Of a stretch of 64,000 nt of DNA, positions 1-11,703 are shown piece by piece. This DNA is from Penicillium oxalicum (taxonomy: Eukaryota; Ascomycota; Eurotiomycetes; Eurotiales; Aspergillaceae), in assembly GCF_001723175.1 (NCBI RefSeq), contig NC_064650.1, positions 2,976,001-3,040,000 on the forward strand, written 5' to 3'. Position numbers and translations under genes: made by a program. How positions within the stretch are numbered: the stretch's first letter is position 1; every line of letters begins with the position of its first letter. Below the pieces are notes generated by a model. That model was given only the letters and a program-made list of their open reading frames with translations. It was not told where the DNA came from and ran no database searches.

Positions 1-732
1 ATGATCAGATTGACAAGAACATGCAACTTCTCAACCAACTCGGGGACGTGGAGAGCGACATCTACGCGAGCCGCAAGCAAATCCGGGAGCTTGAGGCCGA
101 ACTGGCCGCTCTCAAGGCGAACACCGGTAAGAGTACTCCAAGCGGACTGAATGCGAGCCGATGGGCGCCTGTGGATGAGAGCAATGAGACAGATGTAGGA
201 GGAGTTCCAGCCGCAGTGGAAGGTGAGGACCTTGGTCCATCCATTGAGGGAACGGTGGGACCTCCCCGTTTACAATCTTTCTCCTCAGAGTTGCCTGATT
301 TTCATCCATTTACCTGAAGATGAGGCTCCGGTCAAACGATGCTCTTTTGTACCCAAACACTAATCATTTTTTTGTCGTTCTTCCGCGTAGATGGCAAGCA
401 TCCAGGAACAGCTTAAGCACATCCGTTCTGCGAACGATGATTGGTATGACGAGCACCGCAGGTTAGTCTCCGACTCTTTTTTTTTCATTGCTGCTTCACA
501 TCCATGATGGATTGTGGCTTTGGGGAAAATTTCCCTTGCGTTTGAGAAGTTGTGCAGACTAATCTCCTTTTTCGTTGATGACAGACTTCTCGGCGAGTTG
601 GCTCAAGTTTCTCGACGTGCCACTCCCAATCCTCCGAGCACTTCGTCCACTCCACGCCCCGAGTTGTCCGCATCCGCCTCGGAATCTGAGGGTGGTCCCA
701 GTCGGCCTGCTGAGGTGGCCGTCGTCCGGTGA
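1..732 (+). CDS. 3' end of a coiled-coil protein gene (partial, exon joins uncertain)
   Basis: I do not recognise the family. The frame open from base 3 encodes a charged heptad-like stretch (QIRELEAELAALK) typical of a coiled coil and has no start in the window, so the gene begins upstream. A second exon at about 391-461 (starting MASIQEQLK) follows a TAG acceptor at 388-390. It joins in phase through a gttagt donor at 462 and a CAG acceptor at 582-584 to a last exon rich in Ser/Pro that stops at 730-732. The join between the first coding stretch and base 391 is unclear. The good donors at 127 (gtaaga) and 223 (gtgagg) give the wrong phase; the weak donor at 255 (gtggga) gives the right one. 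A shorter product ending at 415-417 is also possible. Being coding is fairly sure; function is unknown. Confidence 0.55.
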
Positions 733-1704
733 TTACTGAAGAATCAGTAGTTGGACGTGATTGCCGCTTGCTTGGTTGAAATCCCATCTCCCCCCGGAGC
801 GTTTTTCTGAATCCCCTTTCTGGATTGTTATCCGAGCTCTTTGCTCTCTTTTTGAATCCTGTATCCTGTTGACTTGATTCTCTTCCTTTCCTCCTCCCCC
901 CCCCCCCCCCCTCTCTCTTTCTCTCTCTCTCACTTTCCTCTCTCCTTCTCCTCCCTCGCCCTCCGCCGTCCTTCCGGTTGCCGTGTCCATCTTGACTCGC
1001 CCCGTTTTATATTGTATGTCATAAAATCCAGGATACCCTGCTCTTGCGTTTGTCCCCTTCTTGGCGGGTTCCAGGTCCAGCATGTATCCATGCTCCCCCT
1101 CATACTGATAGTTTCCATCCTTGCCACCTTTTTTTTGCCCTCTTGGTCCCAATTTGAAGGAGGTCTCTCTCTTTCCGTTTACTCTATTTTATTTAATTGA
1201 AGAGAGAACTGTTTTTTTTATATTCTTCCCTTTTCCCTCTTCATGTGACGGGTTCTGCGAGGGGCTAGTACTGTATGGATCTATCGGTGGTGGTGTAAAT
1301 GGGTCAAATGACGGCTCCGCGCCATCCACATGCCCGTAGCACGTTCTCAGCGGTTTTTGATTGATCCGGGGGCTGAGCACGTGCCCAGCACCCGTTGCCG
1401 CGTGGTTTGGCCTCGGCTGCATTGGCGGGTCGAACTATCAGACTGACATTCTCCCCAGGTTGTTTGCTTCTGCTCAGCATGAAGACTGGAATCATCCCGT
1501 GGTCAATTTATGTAAGCAGCTCCTCTGGAGAAGCTTATAGTAATTAAAAAGGAACATGGCAAGACAGAAAAGGCAATGAATATATATACACAGTAATTAA
1601 TATGGATATGTAAAAATCCTCCCATGACAAGGACCCCCCTATCAGTGAACAACATCCTCCTGCACCTCTCTCTCTCTCTCTCATAAGAAAGAAGGAAAGA
1701 AAAC
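733..1704. other. intergenic, probably two convergent 3' ends
   Basis: No credible coding region. Both flanking genes end into this stretch. It carries long pyrimidine tracts (a C16 run followed by CT repeats near 896-960) and a CT/GA run near 1665-1682. The short open frames here are low-complexity and lack splice or family support. Confidence 0.6.
896..960. repeat. C16 homopolymer followed by CT-rich microsatellite
   Basis: Sixteen consecutive C at 896-911, followed by a CT-rich tract to about 960. Simple sequence; length is probably polymorphic and hard to sequence exactly. Confidence 0.9.
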
Positions 1705-2737
1705 TCATTCATCAAGATTAAACCACTGCTTTCGCATGGGCTGTATCGAACCAAATAGTGCCCGAAAGGGTGCCAGCATCCTCCGTTTGCGGGCCTGCTT
1801 CTTGGCCTGCACGGCGCGCTGCATCTCCTTATACACGGTTGGAGTAATGATCGGCGACGGGGGACGAGGACCCGCGCCGCGGAGGAGGAGGATTGCGATC
1901 GAAAACTTTGTGAATCGTACGGTTTAGTCCACATGGCGGCGTTGATGGCGTCCTGTCGGGCGTCGCTGTAGGGACTTTCGCGGGGATGATACTGTTGCTG
2001 CTCGAATATTGTGGGTGAGGAGGGATGGGTGAGGATCTGCTGGTGGGGGTTGTATAATCCAGCTCGTTGGAAGGGTTGGGGGTGGATGGGGTCGGGGGGG
2101 GTGATGATAATTGTTTGGGTGGTTGGATCTTGAAGTCGTCGTTGTGGTTGTGATTGTGATTATCGTCCTGGTCCTGATTCAGGTCCTGGTCCATGTTCAT
2201 GTCCATGGTCAAGTCGTATTCCTTTCGCGGACCGGCGGGCCCGGAGAGGGTAAAATCTTCGCAGAATTCGGCATAGGAGCGACGGACTCGTTTTTCCCGT
2301 TCTCGATCACGAACGGCGCGTTTGGATTGTCGTCGTTGGACGACTCCTTCGATCGGTTGGTAGGAAGGTTCTTCGGTCTGGAGCGGAGAGGCAGCGCGGT
2401 GGGAGTGAAGAGGGGGATCTTCATGGGTTGGTGAATAGTGTTGTAAGTGATGGTGGTGATGACGATACTGCAGATGGGAGAATGGAGGGGTGGACGAGGA
2501 TTCGGTGTTGGTCTCGACGGTCGCATCGAGAGCTTTGATGTTGGTCTCGGTGAGCTCGATGGCGATGGACTGGCCCAAGGCCGGCATGGACGATCGGGAC
2601 ATGCGCTTCGACACCCATCGGGTCAATTGAGTCACGGTTCGTCGACGGGGAATTGATCGACCCGCCGTGGACAGGGAATGGTGGGATCCTGTCGATCGGA
2701 TCGATTGATCATCGCGACCAAGTCGCATGTCGGGCAT
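1705..2737 (-). CDS. unrecognised disordered, charged protein with an apparent +1 frameshift near the 3' end
   Basis: An ATG at 2737 (minus) opens a 302-codon frame. The product is basic near the N-terminus (about residues 30-50), with His-rich, Asp/Asn-rich and Ser/Pro-rich low-complexity stretches and a basic segment around REREKRVRRSYAEF. Near its C-terminus the frame runs to a stop at 1829. The frame next to it continues smoothly as SPIITPTVYKEMQRAVQAKK and further to end at 1705-1707 with a compact tail (FNLDE). Removing one base from the G5 run at 1859-1863 (C5 on the coding strand) joins the two parts into one reading of about 342 codons. No GT-AG intron fits the junction. No known domain was recognised. 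The 5' side (2738-2900) has GA/CT-rich leader-like sequence. Function unknown; that this is a real gene is likely, and the frameshift may be a sequencing error. Confidence 0.6.
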
Positions 2738-5700
2738 CGTGAGTGTTGATCGGAACTCTCTCTCTCTCGACTATAGTTCACTTGCGGGTACTCTTGTATA
2801 GGAAGGGAGTTTACGTCCCTCGTGGATATAGAACTGCAAAAAAGACAACGGCCCCCCAAAATTGTCAAAAAGAGAGAGTGGGTGAGAGTGAGAGAGAGAG
2901 GATATGAAGCTTGACCAAGATTTGACATTGACACTCTCAACTCCCCAGATGGAGAAGCGAACAGGAACCATGGTATGAAAATGGGAAATGTCCAACCGAC
3001 GAGGGATCCATCAGGGTCCCAGAAGGCGCACACAGAGTTTGGTACCACCCACGACCAGTTCTCCTCCTGCTCCTTCTGGTCTCATCTTCAGCCTCACCAA
3101 GAGACAAAATCCCCCAAAACAACACCATCCAAAGCCTCGTGATGGGGGGTCCAAGTCTCGACGGATTTCAATCCAATCAGTCGAGAATGGCCCCATCCTG
3201 CTTCAAACCACCGTTGGCATGTAAACCGGGAACCACCCGCTTATAGTTCTCCACAGGCTCGTGCAGGTGTTTTGTCTCGTGTCGATGGTCGCAACAGGAG
3301 AGTTTTTGAGATCGTGCACCACGTTCCACTTTCTCTTTTTCTTCCGTCAAGATTGTCTCCGCGTGGGCGCCACCCACGCCCCCCCCCCCCCCCCCCCCTT
3401 TTTTTTCCACGATCCACTCCTTTTTTTTTCCCCAAAGGTGGAATCCAGATCAGGCTGTAGCCAAAGCTTCATGATTGGTGTACACGAGGGAACGGTGAAG
3501 AGGGAAGGACTGATTTTTAGGGTTGACTTGGGAGTCGGGAACTTCTGCACTGACTACAGAAGGGGAAAAAGCTGAAATTGCGAGTTTTCTTGGCCAAGCT
3601 CAAAGTTCATCTTGCTAGGAGTCAGTCTAGTGCAGTGTCAGACTATAGAGTCCATAACTCCATATGTACCTGGTGGAGGTTCTTGATCATTGACCAGGTA
3701 CCCTTGACCCATGTCAGTAATAAGTCTACTCGATTGGGGAGCATACTGAGTCTACTTGCAGGCTGCTACAGTAGTAGCAGCAGACTTGATAAGAGAGATA
3801 CCTAATTTATTACGTCTCGGGGGGAGATTCCAAAAAGGACAATCCCTTGACTGCAGTACACCTTCTCAACTCTCAAATACACTACGATCGTACTCTTCAA
3901 ATCCTCAAAGCATCAAGACCCCGTGACGATACTCAGCTGCATGCCACCGGGCACTCATCCACTCACAAATCAAGCTCAAATCCCCCGTGTTCGTGCCTCG
4001 GAAAAGCAAACCCCAAAATCTCCACTTTCGACCGTCCACCGGCAGTGCACTTCTGACTTTGCGAGTGCCGGTGCAGTAGTGTAACGGTGACTCTGCGGGA
4101 CACAGCAGGACAACACCGGGTGAGCGTCACTCGTAGACGGTGTCCAACGACAACAACGACTACTTACTACTGTAGTAATTCTCCCAATGCACAAGACATG
4201 AGCACTGCAACCTATTGAGTCCCAATCATGACCAACATTAGTACTTTGCTGATCAGGGAAACCTGTCTGGAAAGATCAAAAAGAGGGAGAGACCGTGGTC
4301 ACGAGCGCGAGTGGCTGCAAAGTGCGGGACTGCGGATTGCGGACCATGTATGCATGTGTTGGTCACTTCAATCTGAGTAAATATCGAGTCTTTGTACTTG
4401 TCAAGTTTCAGGTAGGGACATGAGTATATGAGGAATAAGCAGTGCATATGGATGTACTGATGTCGTCCTCCGTGCCGGTAGCCCGAGACTTGACTTTTAC
4501 TAGTACTGCCCCGGTAGGTGACTGAGTTCGGAAATGAGTACTGCATGACAAGGGTGGGTTGGCTGCAGTGGGGGAGCGGAGAATCACATTCATATCATGA
4601 GAGGTATTATTTCTTGGTGATAGAATGATAAAATATAGTAAGTACCTTAGTCTGAACTGCAACTCCGAACAGCCACCAGGCCTACTACGTACTCCAGTCA
4701 TAGTGGAGGTCGGGGTATACATGTTCAAATATAGCTTAAACGCATCCAAGATCCCTCCCGTCTCTAGCCCGATACTCTATCACCTGCTATCTGGATCTCG
4801 TGTGCGTGGTCTATATTCATACACTTGTACATGAATCTGCACACCCAGTCCATATCCAGCACGGTAGATTAAAAACAACCCGAAACCCCTGCTGGCTGAT
4901 CTATTTGTGCCCTTATGGGTTGACTTGGCAATAAAAACAACATGTGTCACCATGCATAATCACATATCTCTTATCGACGTATATTAAATCTGACCTATAA
5001 CAAAAATGAGAGAGAGAAAGATAGAGAGAGAGATGGAGCGAGTGGAAACACGCACCAACAAAAAGGATCAAATAGAAAGTGAGACATCAAACGGCCGATT
5101 CATTGGAAGCGACCCGCACTCCCGTGTTCCCCAAGAATAGAAACGCTCCCTGCAACCTTTACCCAGTCCGGGGTCTTTTTGTCGCTCGGTGAAACCGGGC
5201 AATGTGTCTACTTATGTACCCAACTATTACTATTACTACTGCTACTAGACTTGGGGTTCTTACTTTCTGGTTTGTTTGTACACTTGCACTTGCCTTGCAT
5301 ATGATAGTGATGGTAGTTGAGAGTATATCCCCTGAGCTTCAACCTAGGTGTTTTCATAATAGGGACTTTGGGAGAGCAGAGGGGATATTTTCATTTGAAC
5401 CCTTTTCTTATTGGTTGTTTGCCTTGCCCTTTTCCATTTTGTAAACGGACACGACGCTCTGTGCAAGAACCTTATGTGTGTAGAGCATCACAAGTATCAC
5501 AAGTGGAAAGGTACAGTTAGGAGACGATCTGGACGGGATCAATCGATCCATTTCTGGAAGTTCCGAGAGTTTTTTTTTCATGGGCCTTTGCCCGGGGGGG
5601 GGGAGGCGGCATGTGTCACGATCAGGGTGACGAGGAGAGTCTGAGACAGAATGCATTCTTTTTGACATGTGCAGACTCCATCAAGCCGAGGAGGTGATGT

Positions 5701-6012
5701 GGTGCAAATGGATGATTTCCGCTCGCGCGTCAGACTCACCTGCGCCTAAGACGAGAGGTGGATTGGCTTCGAATGCGGATTTCAAAACACATTCGACCGG
5801 GTCTCTCTCCCTCTCTCTTGGTGCGGTGCCTCTACGGTGCCATGGTCGATGGAAACCCGCTTTTGATCATGAAGAATCATCAAATTACAATGGCCGAGTT
5901 GACAAGGTTTTCTATGTTCTGAGATTGCATGAAGCCATGTACATTAATTTTCCTCTTCGTTTTTTCTTTTTTTATCAGAAGGGGGAAAAAAGAAAAAAAA
6001 AAGAGTCCCATC
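2738..6012. other. 3.3-kb intergenic region with simple repeats
   Basis: No gene could be supported on either strand. Open frames are short, lack family signatures and overlap homopolymers. Simple repeats include GA runs near 2872-2902 and 5007-5036, a C20T8 tract at 3379-3406 and a G9 run near 5593-5602. The part next to 2738 probably holds the promoter of the minus-strand gene ending at 1705, and the part next to 6012 the 3' UTR of the peptidase gene. A perfect palindrome (TTACTAC-T-GTAGTAA) lies at 4164-4178. Confidence 0.55.
3379..3406. repeat. C20T8 homopolymer tract
   Basis: Twenty C at 3379-3398 directly followed by eight T. This is the longest homopolymer in the window and its exact length is unlikely to be reliable. 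Confidence 0.9.
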
Positions 6013-8397
6013 CTAGCCAGACACACCGTCTCGTCCAAGACCCCAACGGCCAACCTCGCGCATGGCTTCATCACGACCTTCCACCAATCGCCCATCCGCA
6101 TTCGAAGGATTGTTCTCTCCAAGGACTCCGGCAACACATTCCCACCCGGTGCGGCCACCGCCCCAACGGAGTACTTCGTTCTTGTATCGTTCTCCAGCGG
6201 AACGGTCCACTGCAGCCTGCCCGGACAGAAAGACGTCCTGCCAGATCTTGTTGGCGATCGCCCGGTCAAAGATGTAGCTGTAGTAGGTAGCGCCATAGCC
6301 GTACAGATGTCCAAAGAAACCTTGCCAGGAGGTGCGTGGCCGAATCTCGTCAGGTTCGGGCAGGCTGGAGTACTGGTTGAACACCCGGTGATAGATCTCG
6401 GTCGTGTCGATCCCCTTGGCGGCCTGATCGCAAGGAATGGAATGGTACGCCTGATCCACCAGCGCCATCAGAATCTGTGCCTCGTTCTCAACGGCCCCGT
6501 AGATGGAGCCGTGTGCCTGACGGTCCTGGTCCATGCTCCGCATCATGCTCTCCGACAGGGGCTCGTCGGTTTGCCAATGCCGAGCATACAGGGCCAAGAC
6601 TTCGGGTGCGGTCGCAAAGCTCTCCATCAGTACCGAGGGGAGCTCGGCAAAGTCGGTCGAGCATCGAGTGCCGGAGATGGATTGGAGAGGCGTCTGGCCC
6701 AGAATCGAATGGACCGCATGACCCATTTCGTGGAATAGAGTGCGCACGCTCTGCTCGCTCAGCAGAGTTGGGCGTCCGGAGGCATTGGGCGCAGGTTCTT
6801 GGAAATCACACACCAGAGCGATGGTGGGCAATTGGCGCAGCGTATTGGTCTTGGGGTCAACGGCAGTGGCCATGCCGTCGTTGGGATGCACGGATCCATC
6901 CATCGAGGCGCATTCGGCGACCTCATCCGCCAAAATCTCGCGCGAACAGCGGAGTGTAAAGTGCGCAGGATTCGGATGCTTGCCGGGTCGCGAAAACAGA
7001 TCGCAGTAGACCACGGCGATGTGCTGCTCCGCCTCGTTCACCACATCCAGCCGGCGGACATCTGGATGCCAGGTCTCTCCGGCAGCCGTCTCTTGCGGTA
7101 CCAGTCGAACGCCGTAGAGACGGTCAAAAAGCCGCGACAGGCCCTGCATGACCGTCCCGAGGGAGAAGAACTCAGGAACGGCGCTCAACTCGCGCGACCG
7201 GCGGGCTTGGGAGTACTCCATCACGCGCTTGTGCACATAGTACGCATGGTCCCAGGGCTGCAGGGCGCCACCCTTCATCTGTTGCAGCTGGGCCAGCTCT
7301 TCGCTCACAAGACCCCGATTGCTCGAAATCAGAGACGTCAGGAAATTTGAGACTGCTTCGGGGGTTTTGGCCATTTTATCACTGAGGGTCATGTTGGCAA
7401 AGCTACTGTACCCGGAGAGTTGAGCCAGCTCCGATCTCTTCATCAAGAGTTTCTCCAAGCGATGGATCTGTCGAGAGCTTGACGTGCGGGTCGCAAGATA
7501 AACTTCCTTCCGAACTGCCTCATCCCTCACAGACCGGAGCACAAGTCGAGGGACGATACCCGCAGTCGGTACGGGGGCTTTGTTGTTCCATTTCTTGATC
7601 CGCTGCACCATCAGCGGATCTAGTCCCTGGAGGCTGTTGGCGCTGAAGACCACCTGGGATTTGGCGGGCTCTGCACCTCCAAAAAAGTCCGAGCCAACCT
7701 GGCTGATATCGTTCGACAGGTTGACAAATCGCTGTCTTTCACTTGGTGGCATGTGGATGGCAGAATTGGTAAAGTCCTTCATCAGAATCTGCGCCACAAT
7801 AGTCTCGGCCTCGGTCCAATGTGAAGTCACGTCCGGGTTCGCGATCGCCTTGCTCAGCTGGTCATGCAGACCGGTGGTCGTGTTCAGAACATTCATATAC
7901 TCGAACATGAGTGCGTACGCCTGCGTCGCAGCTTCCTGTATTTGAGGGTCTGCATGGATGGTCCGAATAAAGTCGGACAGATCGATCACACGACACAGAA
8001 GGTCGCTCAGTCGATCGAGGTTCCGTGCAAGCGCCCGGTATTCATCCAAGGTAGACGCTTGCAAGACTTTTGTCACAATAGCCTGGCATTTCTGCAGCGA
8101 GACATTGGCAAAATGACGAAATCCTTCTGGGCTGGTGAGGTATTGATTCTGAACCAACCCCGTCCGCTTTGACCCTAAACCACGCTTGTATGAGAAGTCC
8201 TTCCAAAATTGTCGAGAGTCGAAGACCCGTCGTAAGGTGTCATCATCGGCTTTCTTCCCCGAGGCGCCATGGTCGGCTGGGATGTAACTTGTATGGGCTC
8301 GTGGGATTGTCGAGGCAGCGCTTTCGAAGGTTCGTGATCGCTGGGAAGACAGACACTTGCGACACGTCCAAGGTCTGCGCCCAAGAGGGCGAAGCAT
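6013..8397 (-). CDS. oct1: mitochondrial intermediate peptidase (M3 family zinc metallopeptidase)
   Basis: Single 794-codon frame. Oct1/MIP acts in the mitochondrial matrix and removes an N-terminal octapeptide from imported precursors after the first presequence cut. The first 40 residues are Arg/Ser-rich with few acidic residues and two Cys, fitting a matrix-targeting presequence. The zinc site HEMGH is at about residues 556-560, and the third ligand Glu is expected in the FAELPS segment about 25 residues later, as in family M3. The C-terminal part ([16 protein letters not shown]) is also typical. Length agrees with fungal MIP (about 750-800). The ATG at 8397 is the first in frame and leaves 285 bp to the divergent MICOS gene at 8683. 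No frameshift is seen. Family assignment is firm. Confidence 0.96.
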   Translation of the reverse strand: MLRPLGRRPWTCRKCLSSQRSRTFESAASTIPRAHTSYIPADHGASGKKADDDTLRRVFDSRQFWKDFSYKRGLGSKRTGLVQNQYLTSPEGFRHFANVSLQKCQAIVTKVLQASTLDEYRALARNLDRLSDLLCRVIDLSDFIRTIHADPQIQEAATQAYALMFEYMNVLNTTTGLHDQLSKAIANPDVTSHWTEAETIVAQILMKDFTNSAIHMPPSERQRFVNLSNDISQVGSDFFGGAEPAKSQVVFSANSLQGLDPLMVQRIKKWNNKAPVPTAGIVPRLVLRSVRDEAVRKEVYLATRTSSSRQIHRLEKLLMKRSELAQLSGYSSFANMTLSDKMAKTPEAVSNFLTSLISSNRGLVSEELAQLQQMKGGALQPWDHAYYVHKRVMEYSQARRSRELSAVPEFFSLGTVMQGLSRLFDRLYGVRLVPQETAAGETWHPDVRRLDVVNEAEQHIAVVYCDLFSRPGKHPNPAHFTLRCSREILADEVAECASMDGSVHPNDGMATAVDPKTNTLRQLPTIALVCDFQEPAPNASGRPTLLSEQSVRTLFHEMGHAVHSILGQTPLQSISGTRCSTDFAELPSVLMESFATAPEVLALYARHWQTDEPLSESMMRSMDQDRQAHGSIYGAVENEAQILMALVDQAYHSIPCDQAAKGIDTTEIYHRVFNQYSSLPEPDEIRPRTSWQGFFGHLYGYGATYYSYIFDRAIANKIWQDVFLSGQAAVDRSAGERYKNEVLRWGGGRTGWECVAGVLGENNPSNADGRLVEGRDEAMREVGRWGLGRDGVSG

Positions 8398-8682
8398 AGT
8401 GAATGCTATGTAATTTTATGATGAAGAGTAGAAGTGACGCCAACGAAACGGATTTCACGCTCAAGACAACGGTCACGTCAAAAAGAAAAAAAAGTTTCCA
8501 AAATGTCAAAATGTCAAAAAATAAACTGGAAAATGCGGAGGAGGGAATGAGTCTGATGCGGGCAATGACGGGGGAGTTTTCTTGGGTTCCGCCGAGCCGA
8601 AGAATTCCCGTTCTTGGCTTCAACCTGACTTTGCTTCATCCTCATCACATCAGCTTCCGCTCCCTCACCCTTCACCTTCAGG
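8398..8682. promoter_or_regulatory. shared divergent promoter of oct1 and the MICOS gene
   Basis: The 285 bp between two divergent start codons must hold both promoters. Both genes serve mitochondria, so joint control is plausible (inference). No clear TATA box was seen. Confidence 0.6.
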
Positions 8683-9585
8683 ATGTCGTTCCGGCCGATG
8701 TTGAAGCAGGTATGTCTAATCCCTGTCGATGGCTCATGCTCATTCGAGTGCAATTGGCTCTTTAATGGCGTTACTGACTCGACGATAGCGGGCTGTGGCT
8801 CCGATCGCAGCCACCCTCCTCGCTGGAGGATTGACCTTGTACCCTAAACAGGCTTATGCCGAGGACCTTCGCGACGTAAGATGATCCCTCACTGACCATT
8901 TCATGGTCTCCCTTTTCTCCTGCGCGCACTTCTCTGACGCATCCGATTGGGCGTACAGCGCAAACCCATCTACGATGATTACCCATCCGACGCCGCGGAG
9001 CCTACCAAGGCTGTCGCCCCGGCATCCCAGGCGGTTTCTCTGCCCTCATCGCAATCTCTTTCTACTTCTCCCACGCCAACAGACATCCTGACTTCTCAGG
9101 TTCGACAAGCTCGACTTTTCCTATACTCCCACTCTCTTGCCGCGGAGAACAGCTTCAACAACTTCCTCTCCCGCGCTCTGCACATCGAGAACGCCTTCAC
9201 CAACACGATCGCATCGCTGGCTCCGTCACCCGAATCTGGTGAGCGCTTGACTCCCGGTGGTGTCTACGTGATCGTGTCCGCCATGGCCGGTTCCATTGTG
9301 TCACGCAACCGTGGTATCATCCTCCGCACGCTGTCTCCGCTCACTTTTGGCACCGTCGCTGCATGGACTCTTTTGCCCGTCACTATGAGAAATGTGTCCG
9401 ACCTCGTGTGGGAATATGAAAAGAAGTTCCCCGTGGTTGCGGATCAGCACCTGGCTGTGCGGGAGAAGGCGGAGTACATCTGGTACACTGGCATTGCGCA
9501 CAGTGGCATGGCCCGCCAGATGATGGAAGACAAAATTGGCGAGACTCGCAAGAAGCTCGAGGAGTTGGTGAGCAAAGGTCACTAG
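8683..9585 (+). CDS. MIC27: MICOS complex subunit Mic26/Mic27 (apolipoprotein O family)
   Basis: Three exons: 8683-8709, 8789-8875 and 8959-9585, with donors gtatgt and gtaaga and acceptors tag and cag, all phase 0; the product is 246 aa. Family members sit in the mitochondrial inner membrane and shape cristae junctions as part of MICOS. The N-terminal exons give a short hydrophobic segment (ATLLAGGLTLYP). The conserved core lies around residues 135-185 and includes GGVYVIVSAMAGSIVSRNRG and a second hydrophobic segment ending in LPVTMRNVSDLVWEYEKKFP. The C-terminus is a charged helix. The tiny first exon is supported by in-phase splice sites and its closeness to the divergent promoter. Mic26 and Mic27 cannot be told apart reliably here. 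Confidence 0.9.
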
Positions 9586-9921
9586 GGAAGGAAGTCTCGA
9601 CTCTCCTCCAGCTTGATTCAGATCGCCTGTGAGCAATTGACCTTGTGGGGGAAATTTTCGTCTTTTGCATATGTACGCTTAGAGCCTTTAGATCCGATGA
9701 TATAATGCGGACGTCTCCTTGATCAGACGGTGAAAATGATGTTTATCAACCACGGACAGGGCTACATTCGCAAGTCACCGCACTGTTTCAGGTTTCTTTA
9801 ACTGAAGTGACCATGGACTACTCTATGAAGGGACATGGTTCCAGACTATATAATAGCATGAGGTAGTGCATTGGTCCGAGGCTTTGTTTTATCAAAAGGG
9901 CGCCCACCACCATCGTGCTCA
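9586..9921. other. convergent 3' intergenic
   Basis: 336 bp between the stop codons of the MICOS and GRASP genes. It presumably holds both 3' UTRs; nothing else was seen. Confidence 0.6.
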
Positions 9922-11161
9922 TTACTCTTCCTCTGCCGGACCTGGTTCACCGTCGAAATCCGCTTGATGTGCTGCCTCGGCTGCTACAGGCGCTGGGCTG
10001 CTTCCTGATGCGGAGGATGGAGGAGCACCAACCTTGGGCGGAGGAGGCAAAGGTGTTCCTCTCCGTGAGGACGTGAAATCTTGCTCTCGACTCTTCTGCT
10101 CCCCCTCGGCAAAATAGTCATCAAATGCCCTGTTGGGTGAGATCCCGTGTCTGGCCTTGGCTCCTCGCCTGCTTGCCGGAGACACGCCACTTTGAGGCGA
10201 CATGACCCTTCCTTGTGGCACAAGAGGGGGTGGTGATACCAGGTTCGCAGGGACCAAGTAGTTTCCACCCGATGGTTCAAAGGCCTTCGGAGCAGCATAA
10301 CTGTCTGCATATGTACCAGTTTGTCCACCTTCCTGCGTTTCAAACACCACCTCACCAGGTCCCTCAACCTCCTCGCCAAGTCCAACTGGCAGCCGGTGTA
10401 AAGCGCCGTAGCCTAGTTCAGCACCCAGAGCACCTTCACCACCCCACCCTCTCGTAGGTACGAGCTCCACCTCCCTCACAACGTCAAACTCGCTGTTGTA
10501 GACCCATAGAACGAGGGTACGGTCGAGGTGATCCTCCACTAGCTCCCCGAGGGCAGATTCGCCACGTAATGTCCCGCTCGGCGTTCCAATGATGTAGTCG
10601 GAGTGCGGAAGTAGTCCTGCACGATATGCAGGGCTTAAAGGTGAAGGAATCCCGAGGATATGCCAGATATGCTGGGTCGATGAGAGTGGTGCGAGTTGAA
10701 GTGCGAGGCCGAGAGAAGGTGTGGTTGCTGACACTGGGACTGTGACTGTATGGGTTCTTTGGCCCTAGATTGAGCAATTCATACCAGTGAGCTACCACAC
10801 AATGCACGAAGACAAACAATTCGATAAAGCCCAGGTACCTTGGCGCTCCATATTTCTAGCGTGAGACTAGAGCCAGCACAGTTACGGACTTCTGTCGCAA
10901 AAAGGTTGGGATCTGGATCTTCCTGCAGGGAGCTTGCTATTAGCGGAGATCTTTCACCATTATTATTAACAGTCCACTATCACTTACTATAGAGTGCCCA
11001 TTAATTCCTATGATGAAATCAAACCATGGCTCCAAAGGGAGCTCCGTATCTTTATTGCGGAGTACCTGAAAGCCATATGCATTGTCGCTGGGACCCGTTC
11101 GGGACTGCGGCACTGGTTCACCGTCTAATCTCCCAATGAACCGATTTAGTGCGCCAAACAT
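9922..11161 (-). CDS. GRH1: Golgi reassembly stacking protein, GRASP55/65 (Grh1) family
   Basis: Three exons on the minus strand: 10988-11161 (58 codons), 10839-10922 (28 codons) and 9922-10764 (280 codons plus stop), phase 0 throughout, 366 aa. The donor after NGHSI is gtaagtg. The acceptor was chosen as ctgcag because only it keeps the frame (EDPDPNLFATEVRNC). GRASP proteins carry two tandem PDZ-like domains. Here PDZ1 runs from about residue 15 to 105 (AYGFQVLRN, PWFDFIIGINGHSI, LTLEIWSAKGQRTHTV) and PDZ2 from about 108 to 200 (SLGLALQL, IWHILGIPSPLSPAYRAGL, DYIIGTPSG). The tail is Pro/Ser-rich with acidic residues at the end (EEE). The role is in early secretory membranes and unconventional secretion. 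It is divergent from TAF1. Confidence 0.94.
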
Positions 11162-11703
11162 TCTGAACTTAGAATTTGAAGGTTTCAAGCTATGCAATGT
11201 ATATAAGAGGCTCGAATTTCAGAATGAAAGGTCGGGAGGAGAGCTGTTGCGGGCGGGCAAGCTGGCATAACGTTCTTGCAAACGGAGCAAACAAACCTCG
11301 TGCCAAAGAACATTCGCAGGTCACGCTGGCGGCTGGACTTCTGGCGGCTCCGTAGCAGAGCTCAAGCCACTTAGCCTGATTTGGCTTAGCTCGTCCGGAG
11401 GCTGGGTGAAAGCTAAACCTCTTTAGGACCCTCACCACTTCTCTCACCTCGAGCCATCGGGGGAGTACGATATCAATATCTTGTTCCTCGCCTCTCTACA
11501 GCCAGCGCATTGGCGGATTTGATGCGTACGTCTTCGCTGCGCTTGTGGCATCTGCTCACTCGACCAATATAAACAGTCCATCGGTGGTCTTCAAGCGCTT
11601 CACCGTCAATTTTACCCTTGGCCTCTCATAGCGCCCTGGTTCGCCTTCAGAACACACTCGGATCCATATTCTGCTCGTCTTTCTCCGTCGCAACTACTAC
11701 AAC
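11162..11703. promoter_or_regulatory. divergent promoter region between GRASP and TAF1 genes
   Basis: 542 bp between two start codons on opposite strands. A weak TATA-like tataaa lies near 11568. Specific sites cannot be assigned. Confidence 0.5.

Noticed and set aside
733..1152. 139-codon minus-strand frame with poly-Gly and Arg/Glu runs
   Set aside because: Produced by the C16 and CT-rich tracts read on the other strand; no signatures.
3261..3575. 104-codon plus frame and opposite Gly-rich frames
   Set aside because: Run through the C20T8 tract; the apparent protein is homopolymer translation.
5929..6738. 269-codon plus-strand frame
   Set aside because: Antisense shadow of the 3' part of the oct1 gene; no family resemblance.
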